NCBI GenBank assembly: GCA_964527205.1 | Contig: CAZGQG010000001.1 | Span: 44,094 to 108,093 of the forward strand | Length of the DNA stretch: 64,000 nt | From: JARICQ01 sp964527205 | GTDB taxonomy: Bacteria > Bacillota > Clostridia > Tissierellales > Tissierellaceae | Reading direction: 5' to 3' | Shown here: positions 8,848 to 18,062 of the stretch, in pieces | Position numbering within the stretch: position 1 is the stretch's first letter | Layout: every line of letters begins with the position of its first letter | Position numbers and translations under genes: made by a program | Notes under the pieces: generated by a model | Told to the model about the DNA's origin: nothing | Database searches by the model: none | What the model saw: the letters and a program-made list of their open reading frames with translations, nothing else

Positions 8848-10071
8848 TTATTTTAATCTGTCTTTTAATTCCTTTATTGCCCTTTGAAGTTGATTGTCTC
8901 CTTGGATGTTTCCTAAACCTATTATTTCCACATCTTCATCTAATTCTACTAGTATATCTGGTTCAATTCCTACCCCATGTATATTTATGCCCTTTGGAGT
9001 AAAGTACTCAGAAATTGTAAGTCTAACTCCTGTTCCATCTGGGAAATCGTGTATTCTTTGAACTACTCCCTTTCCAAAGCTAGTAGTACCTATTAATAAT
9101 CCTCTTTCATTATCCTTAATAGCTCCTGCCAGTATCTCGGATGCTGAAGCAGAGCCACCATTCATCAGGATAACCAATGGATAATCTACCATCTTTTTAT
9201 TTGATCTTTGATACTGTTTTTTACCATCCTTGGTCTGGGTATATACTATATCCGCATCTCCCAATAGTTCATCAGCTATTTGAACAGTTCTTGAAAGAAG
9301 TCCTCCTGGATTATTTCTAACATCTATTATAAGGCCTTCTATTCCCTCTTCTCCCAGCCTGTCTAATTCTTTTTTAAAGTCCCTGTGGGTATTATCATCA
9401 AAACTGCTTATATTTATATAGCCTATATTATCTTCTAATACTTGACCCTCAATGGTCTCCAGAGTGATGATTTCCCTGGTAATATCCAGGTCAATAACTT
9501 TATTTTCCTTACCTTCCTGGATTCTCATTATAGTAAGAACCACATCTGTACCTGGTTCCCCTTTCATGGCCTTTGTAGCCTGGTCCATATTCTCTGCCAT
9601 AAATTCTTTTCCGTCAACCTTGATTATCTTATCTCCACTTTTAATTCCAGCCCTCTCTCCTGGAGTATCTGCTATGGGAGAAACTACTGTAATTAAATTG
9701 TCCTCTCCTGGGGTTATAACAACTCCTATACCACCAAAGCTTCCACTGGTCTGCTCCATAAGATCCTTGAATTCATCCTGGGTCATATAGGCTGAGTAGG
9801 GGTCTTCCAAGGAGTATACTACTCCCTTTAACTGTCCCTCTAACATTTTCTCCTCATCTATATCCCTTAGGTAGTTCTTTTTTACATAGGATTTAAGGGC
9901 ATTGACCTTGGCATGCTCATCGTAGACAGCCTTTAGCTTATTGTATTCCTGTAGGGGAACATAGGCCTTGTTATTAAAACTTACACTCATTAAATTTGTT
10001 AGGGCAAAGGTTGCTATATTAGTAAGTATAAGTAGGATTGCCAGTATACTTATAAACTTCTTTTTTGACAT
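8848..10071 (-). CDS. Carboxy-terminal processing protease, S41 (CtpA/CtpB type)
   Basis: Serine protease anchored by an N-terminal membrane helix (residues 7-27) with the catalytic part outside the cell. A PDZ domain spans about residues 105-190 (GGIGVVI, AGIKSGDKI). The S41 core has RNNPGG near 252 and the Ser-Lys dyad in GGSASASE (Ser309) and SFGKG (Lys334). The 407-residue length is typical. It lies downstream of ftsE-ftsX and the LytM gene, an order common in Firmicutes that suggests a cell-wall or sporulation-signalling role. A terminator precedes it, so it may have its own promoter. Confidence 0.93.
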   Translation of the reverse strand: MSKKKFISILAILLILTNIATFALTNLMSVSFNNKAYVPLQEYNKLKAVYDEHAKVNALKSYVKKNYLRDIDEEKMLEGQLKGVVYSLEDPYSAYMTQDEFKDLMEQTSGSFGGIGVVITPGEDNLITVVSPIADTPGERAGIKSGDKIIKVDGKEFMAENMDQATKAMKGEPGTDVVLTIMRIQEGKENKVIDLDITREIITLETIEGQVLEDNIGYINISSFDDNTHRDFKKELDRLGEEGIEGLIIDVRNNPGGLLSRTVQIADELLGDADIVYTQTKDGKKQYQRSNKKMVDYPLVILMNGGSASASEILAGAIKDNERGLLIGTTSFGKGVVQRIHDFPDGTGVRLTISEYFTPKGINIHGVGIEPDILVELDEDVEIIGLGNIQGDNQLQRAIKELKDRLK

Positions 10072-10111
10072 TTAATCACCTCTAGATTTAGAATTATGGA
10101 TTCTTCTTATA

Positions 10112-10140
10112 TAAAAATAAAGGGGATTTAATTCCCCTTT
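10112..10140 (-). terminator. Terminator overlapping the end of the LytM gene
   Basis: Arms 10119-10126 and 10133-10140 (AAAGGGGA/TCCCCTTT) form an 8-bp stem with a 6-base loop. On the minus strand it is followed by ATTTTTAT. It overlaps the last codons of the upstream gene. Confidence 0.75.
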
Positions 10141-11267
10141 AACCATGTTATTGGATCTACATAGGCTCCATTTTCTCTTACTTCAAAATGTGAATGGGGA
10201 CCTGTAGACAAACCTGTGCTGCCTATCTTTGCAATAACATCGCCTTTATTTACCCTAGCTCCCTTGCTTGCAATCAAGCTGGAATTGTGGGCATATAGTG
10301 TAACTATACCACTTCCGTGATCTACCATTATAACCTTACCATAGCCACCCAGGCTGCCTGAATGTATTACTAGACCATCTGCTCCAGCAATTACATTGCT
10401 TCCTGTAGGGGCAGGTATATCTATACCAGAGTGGAACTTCTTTTTCTTAAGTATAGGATGAATCCTGTATCCATAGGGAGAGCTTATTCTGTTATAGCCA
10501 GGAACTGGCCAGGATAGCTTTCCACCTGCATAGGGATTATTATTTTTTTCTTCTTCTTCCTTTATTTTTTTCTCTACTTCCTTGGCAAGATTCATAAAGT
10601 CGTCATATTCTTTTTCCAAGGCCTGATGATCTTGTTCAAGGCTAGCCATTTTTTCTTCCTTGGCCCTAGTAGCCTTGGCTAAGTCTCTTTTTCTAACCTC
10701 TAGCTTTTCCTTTGAAAGTTCTACCTTTTTCTTTTGCTCTCCAAGTAAGAGCTTTCTTCCATCTATAATATCTCTTTGCTCTTTCATATAAGTTATAAGT
10801 TCAGTATCATGCTTGGCTATAGATTTTAACATCTCCTGACGGGATAAAAAATCACTAATGCTTGTTGATGAAAGTAATATCTCTATATAGCCTGTAGTTC
10901 CTGTCTTGTACATAACCCTGATTCTCTTGTTAAAGGTGTCTTGTTTTTCTTCTATATTGGCTTCTGCCTCCAGTAATTCCTCTTCTGTCTTCTCTATATC
11001 CTTTTCTAACTGGGCTATATCATTTTCAACCGCAATCAATTCATCACTGGCTAGATTAAGTTTTTGGTCTAGCTCTCTTATTTCCTCTGAAACAGTTTTA
11101 GTTTGAATAGATATTTCTTTTATGGCTTCCTTAGTATCATCCATTTGTTTTTCAGTTTGTTCTTTCTTTTCCTTTAGCTCTTTTATTGACTCCGAATAAA
11201 CTGTAGATATATTAAAGACCATGATAAAGGCTAAAACAAGAAAAATCCCTCTTCTACTCTTCTTCAT
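10128..11267 (-). CDS. Murein hydrolase activator, coiled coil plus LytM (M23) domain
   Basis: EnvC/PcsB-like secreted protein of 379 residues. A signal peptide or membrane helix (residues 5-25) is followed by a long heptad-rich coiled coil (about 28-245, many E/K/L) and a C-terminal M23 domain (about 255-379). The domain carries zinc-ligand motifs FHSGIDI and GPHSHFEV, so it may be an active peptidase rather than a degenerate activator. It is encoded 11 bases after ftsX; FtsEX is known to control such hydrolases across the membrane, which fits a division or elongation role. Confidence 0.9.
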   Translation of the reverse strand: MKKSRRGIFLVLAFIMVFNISTVYSESIKELKEKKEQTEKQMDDTKEAIKEISIQTKTVSEEIRELDQKLNLASDELIAVENDIAQLEKDIEKTEEELLEAEANIEEKQDTFNKRIRVMYKTGTTGYIEILLSSTSISDFLSRQEMLKSIAKHDTELITYMKEQRDIIDGRKLLLGEQKKKVELSKEKLEVRKRDLAKATRAKEEKMASLEQDHQALEKEYDDFMNLAKEVEKKIKEEEEKNNNPYAGGKLSWPVPGYNRISSPYGYRIHPILKKKKFHSGIDIPAPTGSNVIAGADGLVIHSGSLGGYGKVIMVDHGSGIVTLYAHNSSLIASKGARVNKGDVIAKIGSTGLSTGPHSHFEVRENGAYVDPITWLKGN

Positions 11268-11278
11268 TTTTATTCCTC

Positions 11279-12178
11279 CTATACATTTAAATATCTTTTC
11301 AAAGATATAATACTTCCTAAGCTTCCTATTCCAATGCCAATGGATGCGAATATTATTGAAATATCTTTAATTAACATTGAAGGTGGTACTAGATACACTG
11401 TAAACATCTCGAAAAACTTCTCATTTACAGAAGTAAAGAAATATTCATAACCATAGTTAATTATAAGAATTGATATTAGGGCACCCACTAATCCAAATAA
11501 TATGCCTTCTATAATAAAGGGCCCTCTTATATAACCATTGGTAGCTCCTACATACTTCATTATACCAATCTCTCTTTGTCTGGCTGCAACAGTTATCTTA
11601 ATAGTATTGGCGATTATAAATATTGATACCAAGACTAACATTCCAACAATTATAGCTCCCCCTATTTGTATGTATCTAGAAAAGGCCATTAGTTTGTCTA
11701 TTACATCCTTATAGTAGTTTATGGATTCTACTCCTTCTAATCTTCTAATTTTCTCTACTACCTCATCTGCATACTTTATATCCCTAAGTTGAATCTTATA
11801 GGAATCCTGTAGGGGATTGTCATCTTCTAATCCTTCAAGAAGGGTGGAATCTTCTCCCCAATCTTCCTTCATGACCTCTAATCCTCTTTCCCTTGAATAG
11901 TAGATTACAGATAGTACACCTTCCTCTGCTGCTATTTCTCCCTCTAAATTATCTAATTCCTCTTCTTCTAAGTCATCTTCTAAAAAAACTTGTATTTCAT
12001 CAAATTTAGTCTTTGTTTCTAATACTGCATTATTTATACTTAAAATCAAAATAAGTACTAGACCAAGGATTACTAAGACTGCGGATATAGAACTGATCGA
12101 TGCAAGACCCATGCTGCGGTTTCTCCACATTCCCTGAAATCCTTGTTTGATCATATTCTTAAATACTCTTAATCTCAT
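11279..12178 (-). CDS. ftsX: Cell division ABC transporter permease FtsX
   Basis: Membrane partner of FtsE that relays ATP hydrolysis to extracellular murein hydrolases. It has four membrane helices: one near the N-terminus, then the large extracellular loop (ECD), then three. The ORF can be extended to 12202, but the ATG at 12178 has a good AAGGGTGG site and gives the family's usual MRLRVFKNM start, so I use it (299 residues). It overlaps the end of ftsE by 20 bases, pointing to translational coupling. Confidence 0.95.
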   Translation of the reverse strand: MRLRVFKNMIKQGFQGMWRNRSMGLASISSISAVLVILGLVLILILSINNAVLETKTKFDEIQVFLEDDLEEEELDNLEGEIAAEEGVLSVIYYSRERGLEVMKEDWGEDSTLLEGLEDDNPLQDSYKIQLRDIKYADEVVEKIRRLEGVESINYYKDVIDKLMAFSRYIQIGGAIIVGMLVLVSIFIIANTIKITVAARQREIGIMKYVGATNGYIRGPFIIEGILFGLVGALISILIINYGYEYFFTSVNEKFFEMFTVYLVPPSMLIKDISIIFASIGIGIGSLGSIISLKRYLNV

Positions 12179-12854
12179 TAATGTATCCACCCTTCTGTTC
12201 ATCTCTTATAAGCTTTCCTTCATGGATTTCTATTACTCTTTTTTTCATGCTATTAACTATATCCTTAGCATGGGTTGCCATTACTACAGTGGTCCCCCTG
12301 TGATTTATATCCAACAATACTCTCATAATCTCCCAAGCTGTATCTGGATCAAGGTTACCAGTAGGCTCATCTGCAATTAAGACGGGCGGATTGTTTACAA
12401 TTGCACGGGCAATGGATACTCTTTGTCTTTCCCCTCCAGATAGCTGATCTGGATAGCTTGAAGACTTTCTACTTAAGTTTACCATGCCTAGGATCATAGG
12501 AACTCTTCTCCTAATCTTCTTTTGATTTTCCCCTACGATCTCCATGGCAAAGGCCACATTTTCGTAAACTGTTTTATTTGGAAGGAGTCTAAAGTCTTGA
12601 AAGACAACTCCTATATCTCTTCTAATATACGGTATTCTTCTATTTCTCACATGGGTTATATCTTTATCCTTTAAGATTATTGTACCCTCACTAGGGTTTT
12701 CTTCCTTTAATAGTAATTTTATTAGGGTAGACTTGCCTGCTCCACTAGATCCTACTAGAAAAACAAATTCTCCCTTATTTATTTTTATATCTATATTAGA
12801 TAAGGCTTTAACATAGTTATCATATTCTTTGGTAACATTAATAAACTCAATCAA
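12159..12854 (-). CDS. ftsE: Cell division ATP-binding protein FtsE
   Basis: ABC ATPase of 231 residues. Walker A GSSGAGKST lies near residue 36, Q-loop VFQDFRLL, signature LSGGERQR, Walker B VLIADEPT, and switch His in MATHAKD. Partner of FtsX encoded directly downstream, and first gene of the ftsE-ftsX-LytM cluster. Confidence 0.97.
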   Translation of the reverse strand: MIEFINVTKEYDNYVKALSNIDIKINKGEFVFLVGSSGAGKSTLIKLLLKEENPSEGTIILKDKDITHVRNRRIPYIRRDIGVVFQDFRLLPNKTVYENVAFAMEIVGENQKKIRRRVPMILGMVNLSRKSSSYPDQLSGGERQRVSIARAIVNNPPVLIADEPTGNLDPDTAWEIMRVLLDINHRGTTVVMATHAKDIVNSMKKRVIEIHEGKLIRDEQKGGYINEIKSI

Positions 12855-12921
12855 ACTCTATCACCTCACCTCTTATCTTAACCTATTTTATCTATAAAAA
12901 CTAGTATTTTCCTATTTATTT

Positions 12922-12965
12922 TTTACAATTACCCTATCTTATATTATAATATAAGATATTGGGTA
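12922..12965 (+). promoter_or_regulatory. Promoter with large embedded palindrome before the folate gene
   Basis: -35 TTTACA (12922-12927), 17-base spacer, -10 TATAAT (12945-12950). A perfect 22-base palindrome (12936-12957) is centred on the -10 box, with outer arms TACCC (12930-12934) and GGGTA (12961-12965). It may be a repressor operator. Confidence 0.7.
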
Positions 12966-12989
12966 AATAAAGCGTAAGAGGTGATATTT

Positions 12990-13562
12990 TTGAATAAAAA
13001 AGAATTGAGAAAGGAAATGCTTCGTAAAAGATCTAAATTAACACTTGATGATAGGGAAAAATATAGTAAGGAAATTGCAGAGTCACTTTATAACACAGAC
13101 TACTACAAGAATGCAGAGACCATAATGGCCTTTATCAGCTTTGGCAGTGAAATTAATACCAGATATATGATAGAAGATGCCATATCCCAGGGCAAGACTG
13201 TAGTTATTCCAGTAATGGTGCCTGAGACAAGAGAATTAAAGGTTTCTAGAATAATGGACTATGAGGAATTAGAAATTGGTCATTACAATATCCTAACTCC
13301 AAAAGAAGAATTTTTGAGATTTTTAGATCCAAATACCATAGACCTAATCTTAACCCCAGGCCTTATATTTGCAGAGGATGGCTATAGGGTTGGCTATGGT
13401 GGAGGTTATTATGATAGATTCCTAGCAGGCCTTAAGGGAAATCCTACTAAGATTGGAATAGGCTTTGACATACAAGTAAGGGACCAGGTTCCTAAGGAGG
13501 ACTTTGATATTCCTGTAGATTATATCCTCACTGAGAAAAGATTTATTAAGGTAAAAGAATAA
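12990..13562 (+). CDS. 5-formyltetrahydrofolate cyclo-ligase
   Basis: Converts 5-formyl-THF to 5,10-methenyl-THF using ATP. It has the family's N-terminal KKELRKEM, RSKLT and the C-terminal GYGGGYYDRFL signature that binds ATP/Mg. An upstream GTG at 12981 overlaps the ribosome binding site GAGGTG, so the TTG at 12990, 6 bases after that site, is the likelier start (190 residues). It is monocistronic and divergent from ftsE. Confidence 0.93.
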   Translation: MNKKELRKEMLRKRSKLTLDDREKYSKEIAESLYNTDYYKNAETIMAFISFGSEINTRYMIEDAISQGKTVVIPVMVPETRELKVSRIMDYEELEIGHYNILTPKEEFLRFLDPNTIDLILTPGLIFAEDGYRVGYGGGYYDRFLAGLKGNPTKIGIGFDIQVRDQVPKEDFDIPVDYILTEKRFIKVKE

Positions 13563-13573
13563 TATAAATAAGA

Positions 13574-13620
13574 AAAGAGATTCAGATATTATTTAAATAA
13601 TATCTGAATCTCTTTATTTT
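13574..13620. terminator. Bidirectional terminator, 21-bp perfect stem
   Basis: Arms 13574-13594 and 13595-13615 are exact complements beginning AAAGAGATTC, followed by a T-rich stretch. It separates the convergent folate and Lon-like genes. Confidence 0.88.
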
Positions 13621-13655
13621 AATTTTAAATCTTGCTAATCCCCTTTTGGACTTTA

Positions 13656-16040
13656 CTATTCTCCCAGCTCTTCACTTGCTTCTGCATAGGCAATTAGTTT
13701 ATCCTTTACTGCCCTGTTTACTGTACCCGCTGGGAAGAGTCCATTTTCATCTTTTTCTCCTGCCCTTATTCCCGTTAGGATCTCTATTCCCTCATCTATT
13801 GTGGAAACAGCATATATGGTGAAGATGCCTTCCCTTACTGCCTGGATAATTTCATCTCTTAGCATTAGATTATCAATGTTTTGCCTTGGGATTATTACCC
13901 CTTCTCCACCCTTAAAGCCCTTGGTTTTACAAACCCTAAAGAATCCTTCTATCTTTTCATTGACCCCTCCCACTGGCTGTATCTCTCCCTTTTGATTTAC
14001 AGATCCAGTTACTGCTATTCCCTGCTTGATGGGAATATCTGACAAGCTGGATAGGAGGGCGTAGAGTTCTGTGCTAGATGCACTGTCTCCATCTATGCCA
14101 TCATAGGACTGCTCAAAGGTAATACTTGCAGTCAAGGAAAGCTGTATGTCCTGAGCATATTTCTCGCCTAAATAGCCAGTGAGTATAAGGACACCCTTAT
14201 CATGAATGCTTCCACTTTGTTCTACTTCCTTTTCAATATTTATTACTCCATCCTTGCCAAAATAAGTATTGGCAGTTATCTTGCTAGCTATTCCAAAGGC
14301 ATACTGGCCCAAATCTATAACAGATAAGCCATTTATAACTCCTAGCCTTTCCCCATGGATATCTATCATATGGCTTCCCTCTTTAATCATAGCATCTGAT
14401 TTTTCCTCATATAGATTATTCCTATAATTTTTCTTGTCTATGGCTTTTTCTATGTCTTCCCTGCCTACTAGCTCCTTATCCTCAGCCCTGGCCCAGCCAT
14501 CTGCTTCGTATATAATCTCAACTAATTCACTAAATCTTGAAGTAAGTTTGTTTTTATCCTCTGCTATTCTGCTGCTTAGGTCTATAATAGAGGCAAGAGC
14601 ATATCTATCAAAGGGAAGTAAGTTTTCACTTTCACATTGATAGGCTACAAAGCTTCCTATCTTTAGGATCTTGTCCTCTGTTTTATTCATTTCCAGATCA
14701 AATTCAGCCTTTATCCTAAAGAGCTTTTTAAAGTCTTCATCATATAAATAAAGCATCTGCTGAGTCAAGCTATCTCCTATAATTATTATCTTAATATCTA
14801 AAGGAATTGGCTCTGGATCTAGGGTTTCTACAGCAATACTAGGGTCCGCTATGTTTTCTATCTTTATACTTTCCCTGCTTAGGTTTCTTTTTAAGGCCTC
14901 CCAGGAAAGTTTATTGGCTAAAATCTCCTTAGCATCAATTATTAAGTATCCTCCATTGGCCCTGTGAAAAGATCCTGGCTTTATTTTTGTATGATCAGTT
15001 TTTGCCACTCCCAAGTCATTTACATATTCTATTTTTCCAAATAAATTATAGTAGTTAGGGTTCATTTCCCTTAAAACTGGGGCTGTCTTTTCCTCACTAT
15101 TGTCAATAAATAAATTAACCCTGTATTTATTAAGCAGGGCTTCCCTATCATCTCCCCTGGTGAGGAACTTTTCCATATAGTTTTCCTCTTCCTCTAGGAA
15201 GACTCTGTAATTTTTTACTATATCCTGGATTATATCTTCTAAAAAGCTTTTAAGCTTAGGATTTTCCCTATGATTGTCTATAATAGGTCCTATGTGATTT
15301 TTCACATTTAAAGTAACCCTATCCTCTGTAAGCTTTTCTATTTCTTCTATCAATTTAATTTCAGTTTCGTTAATCTTATTTATCATTTCATAGGAGCCCT
15401 CAGATAATTTCAATGAATCCTTTTCCAGTTTTTGCAAAGCTTCCTCTGAAAGATTGTCAATATCCTCCTCTGTCATAGGCTTACCATCTAAAAGAGGCAT
15501 GGCTACTAGACCATTCTCCCTATTCTTAAAGATAAAGTTATAGTCCTTTGCAAATTTGTTTAATTCCAAGAGAATTTTCCCTACTATCTTTTTATTTTCA
15601 CTGATTATTTTATTTCTTGCTCTTTCATAGTCCTTGGAGCCCAAAGCCTTAGGTATGGCTTCTTCTATCCTAGCTATACTCCTTTCCAACTGGTTTTTAA
15701 AGTCCTTAGCTTTTCCAGCCTTAAAGTTTATGGCTCTAGGGCTATTAGGCCTATTAAAATTATAGACATAGGACCAGTCATCTCCTACAGGCTTTTTACA
15801 AGCAAATTCACTTGCTACTATCTGGGAGTATGATGTTTTACCAGTTCCTACCAAGCCAGACACAAATATATTATAGCCCTTTCTCCTCATTGACAAACCA
15901 TACTCCAATGCTTCCAAGGCCCTGTCCTGACCAATCAAGGACCTATTTTTCTTTAAATCTTTGGTTGTCTCATAGGGGAATATATAGGGATCACAATAGA
16001 CTTTTAAATCTTCTGGTAAAAGTTTATATTTATTATACAT
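13656..16040 (-). CDS. Lon-like ATP-dependent protease (AAA_32/LonB-type)
   Basis: A 794-residue protease. The N-terminal half has an AAA-type core with Walker A GLVGTGKTS near residue 62 and a long helical insertion (about 150-330) in place of the usual Lon N-domain. The C-terminal Lon protease domain holds the Ser653 (GDSAS) and Lys696 (GGVNEKIEGFF) dyad, 43 residues apart as in classical Lon. This is the Firmicutes/archaeal 'Lon-related' family, distinct from housekeeping LonA. Start ATG 16040 follows AGGAGG. Monocistronic. Confidence 0.93.
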   Translation of the reverse strand: MYNKYKLLPEDLKVYCDPYIFPYETTKDLKKNRSLIGQDRALEALEYGLSMRRKGYNIFVSGLVGTGKTSYSQIVASEFACKKPVGDDWSYVYNFNRPNSPRAINFKAGKAKDFKNQLERSIARIEEAIPKALGSKDYERARNKIISENKKIVGKILLELNKFAKDYNFIFKNRENGLVAMPLLDGKPMTEEDIDNLSEEALQKLEKDSLKLSEGSYEMINKINETEIKLIEEIEKLTEDRVTLNVKNHIGPIIDNHRENPKLKSFLEDIIQDIVKNYRVFLEEEENYMEKFLTRGDDREALLNKYRVNLFIDNSEEKTAPVLREMNPNYYNLFGKIEYVNDLGVAKTDHTKIKPGSFHRANGGYLIIDAKEILANKLSWEALKRNLSRESIKIENIADPSIAVETLDPEPIPLDIKIIIIGDSLTQQMLYLYDEDFKKLFRIKAEFDLEMNKTEDKILKIGSFVAYQCESENLLPFDRYALASIIDLSSRIAEDKNKLTSRFSELVEIIYEADGWARAEDKELVGREDIEKAIDKKNYRNNLYEEKSDAMIKEGSHMIDIHGERLGVINGLSVIDLGQYAFGIASKITANTYFGKDGVINIEKEVEQSGSIHDKGVLILTGYLGEKYAQDIQLSLTASITFEQSYDGIDGDSASSTELYALLSSLSDIPIKQGIAVTGSVNQKGEIQPVGGVNEKIEGFFRVCKTKGFKGGEGVIIPRQNIDNLMLRDEIIQAVREGIFTIYAVSTIDEGIEILTGIRAGEKDENGLFPAGTVNRAVKDKLIAYAEASEELGE

Positions 16041-16087
16041 TAAATCGCCTCCTAACTTATCTTCTCTAAATTCTATTTATATAAGCA

Positions 16088-16114
16088 ATCCTCCTGCTTC
16101 AAGGCTAGGAGGAT
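16088..16114 (-). terminator. Stem-loop after the EamA transporter gene
   Basis: Arms ATCCTCCT (16088-16095) and AGGAGGAT (16107-16114) with an 11-base loop, just past the transporter stop codon. The U tract on the minus strand is weak. Confidence 0.45.
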
Positions 16115-16118
16115 GGTT

Positions 16119-17033
16119 TTAACTAGTCAAATTTTCAATATGAATCTTTTCTTCCTTGGCTTCTCTTATGTCGTAGATAGCTATGATCACCACTGCTAGC
16201 AATATCAATCCACATGCAAGTATACCTCTCATACCCAGGACTTCATCAAATACTAGGGCCCCTATAACAACTGAGGTTATAGGCTCTAGGGTGCTTAGGA
16301 TAGAAGCACTTTGGGGTCCTACTAACTTTATACCTACATTTAAAAGACTTACAGCTCCAAAGGCTATAACTACAGCCAGTATAACTGTAAATAACCAGCC
16401 CACAGGATTTAATCCTAGGGTAAACTGCTTGCTCCCTAGGGAGAAGAAAAACATAACAATGGAACCAACTATTGACAGGTAAAAGGTTAATTTAATAGGG
16501 TTCATTGTAGTAAGTCCAGATTTATCTATGTAAAGTACATAAAAGGCATAGGTAAGTCCAGATATAAAGGCCAATAAGACCCCTACTATACTTACTGACT
16601 CACTTCCATCATATAATAATACTATACCTGCCGTACAAAGAATAACAGATATGAACTTGACCAAATTTAATTTTTCCTTATAGAAAAACGAATAACCAAG
16701 TATTACAAATACAGGATATACAAAGTGTATGGTAGTAGCCATTCCACTATTTATGTAATTATAGGATAAAAATATTGTTACTGTTGTTCCCGCATAGCCT
16801 AAAATACCTAGTAATATTATTTGTTTGATTTCCATCTTTGTAAGCCTGAGGCTAACATTTTTATTTCTTCTTAAAATTATGTACAGGGGAAATATGGAAA
16901 TAAAAAACCTCCAAAAAGCAAGATTAATAGGATTTCCACCATTGCTAAATACTATTTTTGCAAGTAGGGGCATGCATCCATATACAATCCCTGAAATTAT
17001 TACCGCTATATAGCCTGCATATTTTCTATGCAT
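16119..17033 (-). CDS. EamA/DMT family transporter
   Basis: A 304-residue membrane protein with about ten hydrophobic helices in two EamA repeats, as in drug/metabolite exporters. Typical motifs include PLLAKIVFSNGGNP in the first repeat and LEPITSVVIGALVFDE in the second. The substrate cannot be told from sequence. It is not closely spaced with either neighbour. Confidence 0.88.
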   Translation of the reverse strand: MHRKYAGYIAVIISGIVYGCMPLLAKIVFSNGGNPINLAFWRFFISIFPLYIILRRNKNVSLRLTKMEIKQIILLGILGYAGTTVTIFLSYNYINSGMATTIHFVYPVFVILGYSFFYKEKLNLVKFISVILCTAGIVLLYDGSESVSIVGVLLAFISGLTYAFYVLYIDKSGLTTMNPIKLTFYLSIVGSIVMFFFSLGSKQFTLGLNPVGWLFTVILAVVIAFGAVSLLNVGIKLVGPQSASILSTLEPITSVVIGALVFDEVLGMRGILACGLILLAVVIIAIYDIREAKEEKIHIENLTS

Positions 17034-17146
17034 GGACTCACCTCCAAAATCTAATAACTTATCTCCTTACTTATCAAGCATCCATATCTAATTATATTGA
17101 TTGTCCCAAGTATAAGCAACCATTTTATCTTTAATCTTTCTTCTTA

Positions 17147-17184
17147 AAGATAAAAGCACCTCTACTACTAGCTTAGAAGTGCTT
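17147..17184 (-). terminator. Terminator of the surface polysaccharide/YitT operon
   Basis: An imperfect stem with AAGCAC and GTGCTT ends (about 17153-17184) lies directly after the YitT stop. On the minus strand it is followed by TTATCTTT. Confidence 0.65.
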
Positions 17185-17202
17185 ATTCTTTCTTCCATCT
17201 CT

Positions 17203-18048
17203 TTATTTGAATCCTTCCCCTACTACCTCATACATCTCAGCTACCATTACAAAGGCATTGGGATCCATCTCCTTGACTATGTCCTTTACTCTTGTGAATT
17301 GGGATCTTGGGACCACACATAGGAGAACATCCTTGTCTGTTTTAGTGAACATTCCCTTACCCTTTAGGGCTGTAACTCCCCTATCCAATTCCATCATAAG
17401 AAGATCTGCTATCTCCTCAGGCTTCTCTGTAATAATATAGAATCCCTTAAGATAACCTATACCTTCTAGGACCATGTCTATAACCTTTACTGTTATGTAA
17501 AGAGCCACCACTGAATATAGGGCAGTTTCAATTTGTCTTTCAACAAGACCTGCAAAAACCACTACTGCCAGGTCTATAACCATCATAAAGTTCGCTGTAC
17601 TTAGGCCTGGAAAATTCTTATTTAAAACTGCTGCTGCTAAATCTGATCCTCCTGTAGTACCATCAAATTTGAATACTATACCTAGGCCTATACCACACAT
17701 TACCCCACCAAATATAGCAGAAAGCAGGAGGTCATGAGTAAGTATTACCTCTGGTAGGACCTTTAAGAAAATTGTTAGCATTAATGTTGCAAAGGCTGTT
17801 CTAGCTGCCCTTGACTTACCTAGGTATTTGGCTCCAATTATAAAAAGTGGAATATTTATAGCCAGGTTTGTTAGGTAGATAGGAACATTAATTAGGGTTT
17901 CTATTACTATGGCAAATCCTGTCACTCCACCAGGGGCTATTGTATTTGGTGCAAGAAAATATTGCAAGCCTATAGCCAAGATTAGGGTACCTATCCCTAT
18001 GCCTATGTAAGATACAAGAGTCATATACCATTTTTCTGTTATTTCCAT
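17203..18048 (-). CDS. YitT family membrane protein (DUF2179 C-terminus)
   Basis: A 281-residue protein with about five membrane helices (residues 10-200) and a soluble C-terminal DUF2179 domain, seen in ITEKPEEIADLLM...RGVTALKGKGMFT. The family is widespread in Firmicutes, with transporter-like topology and no settled substrate. It starts 14 bases after the WecG-like gene, so it ends the surface polysaccharide operon, though it may have an unrelated role. Confidence 0.88.
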   Translation of the reverse strand: MEITEKWYMTLVSYIGIGIGTLILAIGLQYFLAPNTIAPGGVTGFAIVIETLINVPIYLTNLAINIPLFIIGAKYLGKSRAARTAFATLMLTIFLKVLPEVILTHDLLLSAIFGGVMCGIGLGIVFKFDGTTGGSDLAAAVLNKNFPGLSTANFMMVIDLAVVVFAGLVERQIETALYSVVALYITVKVIDMVLEGIGYLKGFYIITEKPEEIADLLMMELDRGVTALKGKGMFTKTDKDVLLCVVPRSQFTRVKDIVKEMDPNAFVMVAEMYEVVGEGFK

Positions 18049-18062
18049 AATATCTCTCCTCT

